The position numbers were made by a program, and so were the translations under genes. Shown piece by piece: positions 55,601-64,000 of a stretch of DNA of 64,000 nt (the stretch's first letter is position 1; every line of letters starts with the position of its first letter). This stretch comes from Aphelocoma coerulescens. Taxonomy: Eukaryota; Chordata; Aves; Passeriformes; Corvidae. The stretch is taken from assembly GCF_041296385.1 (NCBI RefSeq), contig NC_091016.1:15475497-15539496 (forward strand), in the 5' to 3' direction. A model generated the notes under the pieces. It had not been told where the DNA came from. It saw nothing but the letters and a program-made list of their open reading frames with translations, and made no database searches.

Positions 55601-58600
55601 CAATGGCAGCAAGGCACTGCTAATAAGCTCTGACTCAAAGCAGAGGTGTTTCGCTTGTTCCCTGGGATCCTTCGATGCCACAGAAGCGCACCCACAGTTT
55701 CAGAGTGAGATTGTATTTTCTGTTGCCCCACGTTCGCCTCTTGTCTCTTGTGTTCAGCTGACAGCACTGTGCAGTGACAAGTGGAGGTAAATCTCTCTCT
55801 TTGCTGAGTAGGTAATGCCTTCTCATGCAGGTATGGCAGCTGCTGAGTTTAAGGTATCAGCTTATTCTGTTAACACTCCTCCTTTGTTTGTTCACCTTTC
55901 TTTCTTTCTTTCTTGTTAGGCATTATGGACAGGAGATGGTGAAAATGATGCTGAGTCACCGAAAATTTAACAGGCTTTTGGAACAATCTTTTTCCACCCG
56001 TGACCTGGAAGATATTCTGACAAGAATTAAGAAGAAAGTAAGTGCTTGGTAGGAGACATGTCTCCTTTGTGCAAGTATTGCCACTGCTGATATGAGATCA
56101 AACATACCTAATCTTATCTCATTCCTTTTCTGCCGAATCCTTTTGCTCCTGGGAATGAACTGTTGATCCTCAACCTGTTCATCTGCAGAGCACAAAGGAA
56201 CTGATAGTATTAGGGGAAAAGTGTAGTATTGGATATTTTGAATATCGGCCACAAACAGGGAAGGGAAAGAGGAGAAAATGGGTTTACATTTAAGCATAAC
56301 CCCCCACCCCACTATCCCTACTCTGCCCCCAGTGACGCAATTAAGTGAGAACAGTGCTTCTGGAGATAACAGAGTCTTTGCAAAAGACACAGGAAGCAGT
56401 AGTGCCAAGAAAATTTCCAAATATACAAAAGATGTCCCAGTCAATCCCAATTACTACAATTACTGTCTGTCTTCTGGCAATACTGCCCTGCTGTCATGCC
56501 CTGTGGAGCTGGAAGAAGCTTGGTGAATTCAGCAGCATCCAGTGGAAAATCATTTGTTTGCCTGGAGGTTTTTTTATTCTTTTTACCTCCATTATAGAAG
56601 GGAGTGTGCCTTTGTGCAGCAACAGGGAGAGTGAGTGTGGAACCAAATCAACTTCCAACACAATGGGCCAACCTCCAAAGAGTCCAAATTTTTCTGCAGC
56701 TTCCTTTAAGAACATTCGTTCCCTACCAGTTTGCATTATTCCCATTTATGCTCAAGAGTAATGCATTTGGGATTTTAGACTGCTGCTCAGTATGGTAGCA
56801 GCCACAACCTGCCTTGGGCTATTGAAAACAAAGAGTTGGCATCACTGAACCTCTGGCCTGTTTCCTTCTGTAAGTTCCGAAATGTTTGCCTAAGCCTTGG
56901 TAGCAGCGATCCTGGTTCTAAGTTGTGTTTTAAACAGGTAATTTCCTATTTTACATTCTAAAGATCCATGGGGTTTCTTTATGCCTTTGTAGGGGATGGA
57001 AACGCAGAAGGCTGAGCACCCATCTGTCCAGGAGCCTGTGAAGAAGAGGAGCGATGGCTCGAAGAAGCCCCAGGCCACATTGCCTTCTAGTAAACGGTAC
57101 TGAGCACTTTAGTTAGATGTGACAAAGCACATGACAAGCTTTACATGTCTCTTCCTCAGGAAAATCTTTCCGGTGGAGATGACCTGTGCCAGAGATTGTT
57201 TCCTTTCCCTACAAATGCTCTATCAAAAAATATGTCTCCTTCTGCATTACTCTGAACACAACTTCTCTGGAAGGGTTTCCACAAAAAATGGGCGACAAAA
57301 AGACACCCATCGGTTGCAGCTCAGAAGATCCAGTGCAGTGGCAAGGACAGTGCTGTGGAGGCTGTGAGAGGGCCATGTCTCCACTGCCTCACTTGGGACA
57401 AGTAAATTCAAGCAGGGTTTTTTTTCCTCTGAGAGCAGTCTTTTGCAGATGGGGGTTTTGATGAGAAGTCCCAGTCTTGAAGCAAGATGCCGTTCCCCAA
57501 AATAGCACTTCCCATGCATGTGGTTTGGCCTTCCTGAATCATGGTTTTCTTACCCTCAGACAGTACCAAGATGAGTAGTAAGTAGCAAGCCAGTTCCTGA
57601 GCAACTTTGGTCAACAGGTGTCTCAATGTGGACGTTTTGTCTTGACATTCCTGTCCTTCATACCGTTTGCTTGATGGGCAGCATGTTTGGTTTATTTCCC
57701 CCTGTGCTGCAATCAGCACTTGAGACAGGAATTTGGTCCTTGCTGTCTCTTCCTGCCAGTGGGAGAGCTACTTGTACCTGTTGTCCACTGATAACAGAGG
57801 GGATTTATTTAGCTCTGTCATGCTCAGCGCTGGCAGGAGAGTGACCACATGGCTCAGTAGCATAGTCAGGATCTTCCCATGCCCATGGAAGAGACCGGCT
57901 GATCCAAGAGAGTTGTTCCCAGTGGGTTTGTTAAGCTGTGGATCTGGTCTCTAGGGAAGCAATCATGTGAGCGTAGTGCTGGGATGTCTGGCTTCTGTTT
58001 TTATCCCTGTTACTGATTTTCTGGATCCTTCAGATATGCCCCTATCCATCTGTTCAGATGCATCTGAGCTACTTTTCCAGATTGTCATGCCTGCTGTAGA
58101 GACACTTCTCCAGAGGGATGAGTTTCCTTATTATTAAGACACACGCCTCCCTCATGATGAGGCATTTAAACTTGGAAGTAGCGTCTCTCTTTCCTCACAA
58201 AGCAGTGCGACATGTGTACCTGGGAAGCTGTCTGGAGATAAGTGAGATGCATCTCATGCGTGGTTTTCCTGAGTAAGCACTGGTGAGAATGTTGCTTGCA
58301 GATTGTCTCCTGTAATGATTGTCATGAGGTGTCACGTTGTTTTTCAGGTCAGGATTTTCTAGCTTGAAATCACATCATTAGGAAACTTCCCCAAGATGTT
58401 CTGCTCACAGTTAACTGAAGGTATGATCACCAACAGGTCCTCATTTGGTTTTATTTTCCAGGGTGAAGTCTACCTCTGATGAGCGCCTCCTACGCCGCCC
58501 AAAAGCCCAGGTCACGTTACCTCTGGCTGTGAAAGGAACGGAGCCACTCCAGAAGCTTTACAATCTCCTGGAAGCCAAGGAGTTTAAGACACGGATGGAA

Positions 58601-61600
58601 GGAGTGGCACTCCTCCTAGACCTGTGTAAAACCAGCCCCCAGCTCGTCTCCACTAACACTGTCCAAGTATGTAGGCTGTCTTCATTGTTCCTTTCCTTTA
58701 GCTCCTTTCCAAAGCCTGTAGCAGGAAAGTTAATTCAGTGTGTCTTGGCACTACATCCTGGCTGTGTGGGACAGGCTGGTGCCTCTTACCCTGAAATATT
58801 TAATTCAGCTCCACGCTTCAGGACAAGTTATTTCAGTCCAGATATATTTGTCTGGCAGGTGCCTATTGATGTTGTTCATCAAATGAGGACAGAGTTTTCT
58901 GCTGGTGTAACTTCTGCTGTCTCCTACTCCCAGTTGGGTTAAGTGAAGGGAATGCAGCCACTGAAAGCGTGGCAATTATTCTCTAGACAAAAAAATGGGT
59001 TTGGATGGGGAAGAGAAGTATCAGGCTGGGCAGGTTTAAACCAATTTTTTTCAAAGGATACTTCTGTAAACTCCGACTTGTCTTGCACAGGCACAACTCT
59101 GGCTACTCGTTTCCATCGGCATCCCTATTCCTCTTGGTAAAGACGGTGCTCACCCTTCTTGGGGGGGTCGTTTTTTTCTCTTTGGAAAAGGAGGGAAATG
59201 GCTAGGGACAGATCTCTTCCTTCTCCTCCCAGGAGCTGCTTTTTCCCTTTGTCCAGAAAATGGTGCCTGATAATGTGGCTGTCAAGGGACTGAACCTGCT
59301 CTAATGAGAGCGGTACAGCACATTAAATTTCAGAAGTCTACCTGCTAGGTAGACAATTGGTCTGGATCCTGGAAGAGTTGATCCGAGCCCTGCACTTCTC
59401 CAGACACAGGTTCTGAGACAGACGGAACAAAACCTGGATCTCCTCCAGCCATAGTTTTGGCAAAATCATAACTGCCCTCAGAACTTGAGACAACTGTGTA
59501 GAAAAACGGGCATTGTAAATATCTGGTTCCATACTTGGAAAGCAAAGATACTGTTTTGCATCAATAAATGGGATTAATTTAATGATTTAAATGTGGAGGG
59601 AAACACCATAGGAACTATTCTGTCCCCGCCCAAACCTCTTCAAAATATATGAAAATCTTTCAACCAGCATGAGGTTGCGCAACCATTCCAGTGAGTGGCC
59701 CACAGGAAAATTGTGCAAGCAAGTGCTGACCTGACAGGAAGGATCACTTTCATCTTTTACATTGCTGAGTGCTCATTTCTACATCCCTTCCTCAAACAAG
59801 GACATTTTAATCCAGCTTTCATGTTGTTTGTTCTCTTCACAGATTTTTGATTATTTTGTCCCGAGACTTGGTGATACGCACAAGAAAGTGAAGCAGAAGG
59901 TGCTGGACGTGCTGGCTGAAATCATAGGCGTCCTGAAAGATGCCTTAAACCCGGTGATCATCTGTTTGGTTGAAGGAATAACAAACAACCTAAACTCAAA
60001 GGACCACGGGGTATATGCCGCAGCTGTGAAAGCGCTGGAAGCATCCATGGCTCACTTAGGTAAGGCTGAGCCCTGGCATGGACTCTCCTCAACTGTGTCT
60101 CTGCCTCTGCAAGTCAAGAGAACGCTGAGTGCCTTGACAGCTGTTGTTGTCTGTGGAAACCTCCAGCTGACATCCACCAGAAGCTGTGCAGGTGCAGTCC
60201 TTACGCACCAGTCCCCCAACAGGCCTGAATGTGCATCGGCATTTCCCAAAAGTCCCAGGAGCCCTTGGCTCTGTGCTGCTTGTCTGAAGAGGAAGTGCTG
60301 GACTACAGCTTTGCTGGAATTCAGGGCCAAAGGGATGTTTGGAGTTTTCCTGGTCCCCATTTGACTTCCCAAATGAATAGCTTTGCTGTTGGCATGAAGG
60401 GACGCCGGTGCATCAAAACCTCTGCAGAGCAGCCTCCTGGGAGGCTCCACATTATAGGCATTAGCTTCATTAGGACAGCAGGATCAGTTCTTTACTGCAT
60501 GCTTGCATGAAGATCATTTGGGACCTCCTTTTTGTATCTCATGCAGGAAAGGAGCTCTTAATAATACCCTGCTACTGAAACCCACACTGGGATGTAGCTC
60601 TGTAGTGGTTCCCAATGAAGCAGATTGCCTGCTTTGTCACTGCCAGCCCTGGTGACCCTGCGAGGGACCACAGTTCATCCCACACACGTTCTGTCTCCAG
60701 GAAAAGCTTGCCTTGGCTTATTAGAGTGGTAGGACTGGAGGCTTGCAGGACAATGCAGGCAACAGTGTCTAAACTCAAACAAGACCCCCAAAACCGCAAC
60801 AGATAGGCACAAGGAAAACTAAAATACATACGACGGTCAAGTATTGGGAAATCAGTTCATTTTCCAGTCTCTCTGCCAAGATCTGATTTCACAGATGTTA
60901 CAGAAACCCACAGGATACTGAGGCACTGAGCAGTAATAGCTCTTGTATGAGTAACTTGGTGTCTTGTCCCTAGATCCACACAGGTAACCTGCCATTTAAA
61001 AACAGCTTATCCTTCAGGTGGGAATGGATGTGTGAATTTTGGAGCCTTCTCACCCTTTTCCAGAGGGGAGGGAGAAGATCACTTCTGCAAAGCTCTGGGA
61101 TGCAAAACCTTTTCACTGCTTACGTGTGATTGAACTCTTGAGGTCCCTGATGTGAAATGTTTTACATAGCTCCTGGTACAGCAGACAACTTTGGATTTAT
61201 AAATGTGAAAGGAGAGCTTTTCTTTTGGAATTTAAAATCCTCCCAAGTAGGCTGGAAGGAAAGAAGAAAAGGATTCAAAAATCGGCAGGAATTTCCTTTC
61301 TTTTACAAAATGTAGTTGCCCCTGCCCTTTCCCTCCCCACTGGCCTTTGTCTTATGACCTCAGAAGAGAGAGCAGAAATGTGTGTTTCCCTTGTAGATAA
61401 AGTATCACTGATGAAAGAGTTCAGCCACCGAAGGAGTGAACTGAAGGGCCAAGCTCTGCTGGATGTCACGGAGCATCTCTCAGGTATGGCCTCCCCTTCT
61501 AAGCCAAGAGGTCTTCCGAGGCAGAATTTACAGGGAATGCCAGTGAATAGACAGGTCCAAATCAGGAGGTGCTGAGCTTGTCCCTCCTGCCCAATACCCA

Positions 61601-63919
61601 TGGAAGGTGTATTGGGCAGGTTTTCCCTGGCTGCTGCAGAGGTGTGCAGCATCTGAGATGGGGGCGGCGCTCGGCCTCGGGGCTGAGCTCTCACTGGGGC
61701 ATCTCAGAAGCCTCCTCCAGGAAAGGGAGGGGCTAAAAATTCCCAAGCTGGCTCCTCTCTTGGAAGCTCCGGGACAGCTCTGATCCTTTAGGGGAAATGG
61801 TGGCAAATGCTGTTTCAGGGGATCCATTTGTTTTGTCCTCACAGAATTCTTGCTTTGCTCTTGGAAAGTTTTGAGGTGGAAGCCTGCAGTGCCTGGGGGT
61901 CACAGCTTAGGTCAAAACTCAGCCCACACGAGCCTAACGAGGCCCGGATTTTGTGCAAGGCAGCCTTTGGGGGCAGAGGGGCAGAAGCAGAGTGCTGAGG
62001 CTCCCTGCCTGTGCTGTCAAAGTGCCATTGGACTGAGCATTTCAGGGTGTGCAGTCAGGGTCTTCCTATGTCAGCACTGCCCAAAATGCTCCAAATGCAG
62101 CTGATAATTGATTGCTCAGAGGAGCTTGCTATGTCAGCAATAGCCAAGGGATGGAAAAATGATAATCTCAATATATGCTAGAGAAGACAGTGTACAGCCT
62201 TGCTTTATTTATAGCCTTGCTTTAGCTGGGGCTAAATCCACTGCTAATTATGCCAGCATCTTTAAATGCAAGGTTTAATACACTTTGTGTCTTCATTCTG
62301 AATCTCAAAAGGGCACCTTCAGCGATTGGAGTGTCAAAGGCCCTTTACAGAGCATTTGAATAAAGTAGATCTCCAGGAATAGGGAATTTAGTTTTGCAGC
62401 TATTTTAATCTCTTTTTCAAATAAAGGCATTAAACATGAATTAGGACTTCTTTAGAAAGAGCAGATGCTCTCTCTGAGATTTAGTGGCAATCTCTCTGAG
62501 ATTTCTCTGCGCAAGTTGCGTAGTGACCGATGTCTTTAATTGCATGTAAGCTCAAATGAACTCCCATTTTAAAATGGGTACCGTAAGCCTTTTCCTGCTT
62601 AGCAAAATTGGTTTTAGGTACTTTCAGGAGCTGTTTAAATGTTGATGACTGCTGGTGGATTAACAGCATAGAGAAAATGAAGTCTCTTCCACCACAGAAT
62701 AATAAATGGCGACTACATAACATTTTGCCTGGTCAGAAAATAAGAATGGTCCCCAGACCATATCAGGTTTTGATCTCTCAGCCAAATCTGCCATGCAAGG
62801 AGCCTGTTGGTAGTAAATTTTTGTCTGTGTTTGATACAGTTCAGAAAATGAGCAGAGAGCAGGCTTTGGAGACAGCGGGAGAGAACACTTGTGTTTTGGT
62901 TACATTTCTGTCCCCTGTGTAGCATTCTTCTCTCTCTATTCCCCTATTTCAGCGCACATTGTAAGAAAAAATGCCATTAACATTGTGAGGAGAAATGCCA
63001 TTAAAATTTGGAGATGCTCCAATGCCATGGCAATGGGGTCTGGCTAATTACCTAAGACAGCCTGAGGTTTGAAACAGCTGTTTGTTAGAAGCCACAAAAG
63101 CCTTCTGCCAAAGACACCGGCTAGTCACTGATGTTTCAAATCCAGCTGTCAAACAGCACCCATCTCTGGTGGGCTGGAGTTTCCAAGTGTGGTCTAATAC
63201 TGCCCTTTGCCGTGTGCCACCAAGCAAAGGGAAGAGCCAGATGAGACTTTTGGCACTTGACATCAAAGGTCACAACAATGGAATCATCCCTTTTATTAGA
63301 AATCTCTCAACTGCCTCTCTATGGTGCATTTCAAAATCTTTGGCGTGGGTTTCGACAACTTCTAAATGGAAATAAACAGCAATTTGACATTTCAGTCACT
63401 GTTCATGCAGAAATAAATTGTGGAATGATTTAGTAAAGGTGTGAAGTCTGCCACAGGTACAAGGCTCTGTTTGGAGAAATTAGTCCTGAGAGCTTGGTGG
63501 TTCTGTTTCGGGGATGTTCAGCTGCTTTGCCCATTTCTGGATCATGAGGCTCTCACTGTTATTTCACTGATCTTAGCCAGAGAGACTCCCAAAATCACAA
63601 GTAGAGGTAGATCCTTGTTTGCATTAAGGCTGGTGGTTAAGAAGTTTGTGTCTCTCTTCCGGCAGCGCTTGTGGGATGGGTTTATCCCAGGAGCCCCGAA
63701 GTCGTCCAGCGCTACGCCCTGCCCGTGCTCTGGTCCTTCCTGGGGAACAAGGCGCTGCCTGTCCGAAGCGCCAATGTCTGCACTGTGGTCACCAAGCTTG
63801 CCTGCGCCCTCTACAAGGTGATGGGCGCCAAGCTGAGGAAGCATGCTGCCAGCCAGCCTCCGCACGTGCAGGAAAACCTCTCCAACATTTTGGGCTGGTG
63901 GAGTGTCGATGACCTGTAG
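46606..63919 (+). CDS. TOGARAM2-like: TOGARAM2-like gene, right copy (3' complete, 5' end unclear)
   Basis: Thirteen exons join in a single frame of about 635 residues to the stop at 63,917-63,919. The N-terminal 130 residues are a linker. A first TOG domain spans about residues 130-345 (VTNLRSKVSYCAIV; VTPARAMTALMDSGVQ; HYGQEMVKMML), followed by a Lys/Ser-rich linker. A second TOG domain spans about 395-630 (AKEFKTRMEGVALLLDLCK; IFDYFVPRLGDTHKKVKQK; LNSKDHGVYAAAVKALEAS; VYPRSPEVVQRYALPVLW). The layout matches the C-terminal half of TOGARAM2, which binds tubulin in cilia. The N-terminal exons X, W and Z of the left copy are absent. An ATG at 46,398 is in frame with exon P through an unspliced 297 bp opening and could serve as a start. 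No polyadenylation signal is seen before the window ends. Confidence 0.88.
47749..47791 (+). CDS. TOGARAM2-like: TOGARAM2-like right copy, micro-exon Q
   Basis: This 43 bp exon lies between CTTGCAG and GTAAGT and encodes LPPQTVDPRDAAAA. Phase fits P before and R after. It differs from the left copy at two residues. Confidence 0.65.
48470..48741 (+). mobile_element. CR1 LINE 3' fragment, right arm
   Basis: This is the mirror of 9,209-9,480. It reads TAGATTTCGATTAGATATTA through to GTCTGTGATTCTGTGATC in CR1 sense and lies in the intron upstream of exon R. Confidence 0.85.
48882..49043 (+). CDS. TOGARAM2-like: TOGARAM2-like right copy, exon R
   Basis: This 162 bp exon begins FSLLPVNGTASSVQRKH and ends GSFPRNSS, between CCTGCAG and GTAAGC. 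It carries Leu where the left copy has Pro after QRKH. Confidence 0.78.
51053..51185 (+). CDS. TOGARAM2-like: TOGARAM2-like right copy, exon S
   Basis: This 133 bp exon has a linker and the first TOG helix ending LLEALSLLSSDDW, split in the Trp codon. Acceptor TTACAG, donor GTAAGA. The protein equals the left copy. Confidence 0.85.
51815..51900 (-). mobile_element. Old CR1-like fragment, right arm
   Basis: This is the mirror of 6,050-6,135, with the same short and diverged similarity to reptile-type CR1. Confidence 0.45.
52022..52127 (+). CDS. TOGARAM2-like: TOGARAM2-like right copy, exon T
   Basis: This 106 bp exon encodes ELKEKGLFSIKHLAESHSEV and ends LALTNE. It has Cys at the position where the left copy has Arg. 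Acceptor TTTCAG, donor GTAAGA. Confidence 0.88.
52890..53125 (+). CDS. TOGARAM2-like: TOGARAM2-like right copy, core TOG exon U
   Basis: This 236 bp exon starts VTNLRSKVSYCAIVTLGELF and includes VTPARAMTALMDSGVQ. It is the strongest family signature in the window. Borders are CCCCAG and GTAGGT. Confidence 0.94.
53313..53565 (-). mobile_element. CR1 LINE 3' fragment, right arm
   Basis: This is the mirror of 4,385-4,637. It carries ACAGAATCACAGAGCTG at its 3' end on this strand. It lies in the intron after the core TOG exon. Confidence 0.9.
54614..54766 (+). CDS. TOGARAM2-like: TOGARAM2-like right copy, TOG exon V
   Basis: This 153 bp exon encodes SRHVQVRKCAAQLLLSLMEK through CHEDT, between TCCCAG and GTAATG, with a split Arg codon at the end. 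Confidence 0.9.
54888..55060 (-). mobile_element. CR1 LINE 3' fragment, right arm
   Basis: This is the mirror of 2,890-3,062, with the same truncation point, so insertion preceded the inverted duplication. Confidence 0.85.
55897..55915. repeat. TTTC microsatellite at a splice acceptor
   Basis: This is the mirror of 2,036-2,053. It forms the polypyrimidine tract of the exon at 55,920. Confidence 0.85.
55920..56037 (+). CDS. TOGARAM2-like: TOGARAM2-like right copy, last exon of first TOG domain
   Basis: This 118 bp exon encodes HYGQEMVKMMLSHRKFNRLL through ILTRIKKK and follows a TTTC microsatellite. Donor GTAAGT, phase 0. Confidence 0.9.
56993..57096 (+). CDS. TOGARAM2-like: TOGARAM2-like right copy, linker exon
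   Basis: This 104 bp exon begins GMETQKAEHPSV and is Lys/Ser-rich. It ends in a split Arg codon completed by the exon at 58,462. It is the last exon inside the inverted arm. Confidence 0.82.
57947..58461 (+). other. Intron beyond the end of the inverted arm
   Basis: This is the first single-copy sequence in the window after the right arm. No coding signal is seen until the acceptor at 58,461. Confidence 0.6.
58462..58666 (+). CDS. TOGARAM2-like: TOGARAM2-like right copy, first exon of second TOG domain
   Basis: This 205 bp exon encodes VKSTSDERLLRRPKAQV, then LLEAKEFKTRMEGVALLLDL and ends TNTVQ. The KEF-RMEGV-LLL pattern is the start of the family's last TOG domain. Borders are TTCCAG and GTATGT. 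It lies outside the inverted arm. Confidence 0.92.
59843..60059 (+). CDS. TOGARAM2-like: TOGARAM2-like right copy, second TOG domain, middle exon
   Basis: This 217 bp exon encodes IFDYFVPRLGDTHKKVKQK and NNLNSKDHGVYAAAVKALEA, matching the conserved NLNSK-GIYAAAV block of TOGARAM proteins. Acceptor TTCACAG, donor GTAAGG, phase 1. Confidence 0.94.
60396..60727 (+). repeat. Dispersed repeat of unknown class, copy 3
   Basis: It matches 45,195-45,525 (inverted), and most of it matches 36,898-37,170 (direct). It lies in the intron after the middle exon of the second TOG domain. Confidence 0.85.
60728..61396 (+). other. Intron, no further feature recognised
   Basis: AT-leaning intron sequence up to the acceptor of the 87 bp exon. 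Nothing else is recognised. Confidence 0.6.
61397..61483 (+). CDS. TOGARAM2-like: TOGARAM2-like right copy, second TOG domain, short exon
   Basis: This 87 bp exon encodes KVSLMKEFSHRRSELKGQAL then LDVTEHLS, corresponding to the G-A-DVTE-L segment of the family. Acceptor CTTGTAG, donor GTATGG, phase 1 on both sides. Confidence 0.9.
61484..63665 (+). other. Long final intron
   Basis: An intron of 2.2 kb before the last coding exon. Short open frames on both strands show no family resemblance. I see no repeat that I can classify. Confidence 0.6.
63666..63919 (+). CDS. TOGARAM2-like: TOGARAM2-like right copy, last exon with stop
   Basis: This exon encodes LVGWVYPRSPEVVQRYALPV then LWSFLGNKALPVRSANV and ASQPPHVQENL, ending WWSVDDL and TAG. 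The VYPR, LP-LW and ASQPPHV blocks are conserved at the C-terminus of TOGARAM proteins. The length is usual for the final exon. Confidence 0.93.
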
Positions 63920-64000
63920 AAAGATGACAAAGTGCTGAGTTGGACACCTCCGGATGTGACTTCTTAGCTGTGCCAAAAATGACAGAATGCAAAGGAAGGG

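Larger units (their letters stand above)
45535..57946 (-). repeat. Right arm of the 12.4 kb outer inverted repeat
   Basis: This is the inverted partner of bases 1-12,425. Exons, intron sequence, CR1 fragments and a TTTC microsatellite all reappear in mirrored order. The inner boundary near 45,525-45,535 abuts a dispersed repeat that also occurs near 36.9 kb and 60.4 kb. Beyond 57,946 the plus-strand gene continues into unique sequence with its last four exons. Confidence 0.95.

Noticed and set aside
56330..56525. Possible extra TOGARAM2 exon starting VTQLSENSASGDNRVF
   Set aside because: The acceptor there would open in a phase that hits a stop at once, and the neighbouring exons already join in frame without it.
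1..57946. Outer palindrome as a pure assembly artefact
   Set aside because: The arms differ by substitutions and indels, the two inner boundaries join different sequence, and one arm continues into the tandem array while the other does not. Long reads are still needed to exclude it fully.
59232..59303. Possible exon ELLFPFVQKMVPDNVAVKGL
   Set aside because: A CAG acceptor precedes it, but the frame ends in a stop after 23 codons with no donor, and the exons at 58,666 and 59,843 join in phase 0 without it.

Overview
This 64 kb window is nuclear DNA of a bird, most likely a songbird (passerine). The reasons are vertebrate-type genes with many short phase-matched exons, several chicken-repeat-1 (CR1) LINE fragments, and a GC-rich PIM1-like kinase of the type that is multiplied in passerine genomes. 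I see no prokaryotic operon, CRISPR array, rRNA or tRNA.

The layout is dominated by inverted and tandem duplication. (1) Bases 1-12,425 (left arm) and about 45,535-57,946 (right arm) are near-identical inverted copies around a spacer of about 33 kb. Each arm carries the same nine exons of a TOGARAM2-like gene (a TOG-domain protein of axonemal microtubules): minus strand on the left, plus strand on the right. The two genes are therefore head-to-head. (2) The left gene continues upstream, towards higher coordinates, into a tandem array with a 5,917 bp unit: 12.3-18.2 kb, 18.2-24.1 kb, then a partial older copy at 24.1-27.0 kb. The array repeats at least three N-terminal exons. A candidate first coding exon with ATG lies at 27,299. 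This gene runs off the left edge before its second TOG domain. (3) The right gene lacks those 5' exons but continues past the arm through its second TOG domain to a stop at 63,919. (4) Between them, at 29.3-36.3 kb, is a PIM1-like kinase gene with five exons and all catalytic motifs intact. It is followed by a degraded tandem copy and preceded by a stray exon-2 fragment. (5) A second palindrome, 38,788-44,283, has arms of about 2.4 kb and a 674 bp loop.

The exons assigned to the two TOGARAM2-like genes join in compatible phase almost throughout. The exceptions are the first-exon candidate and the Z/Y and Y/X junctions of the array, which stay unresolved. The arms differ by only a few coding substitutions, which suggests recent duplication or ongoing gene conversion. 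Multi-copy palindromes of this kind are typical of ampliconic regions, such as sex chromosomes or germline-restricted chromosomes. Placing this window on one of those is inference only. Assembly artefact must also be kept in mind for near-perfect inverted copies.
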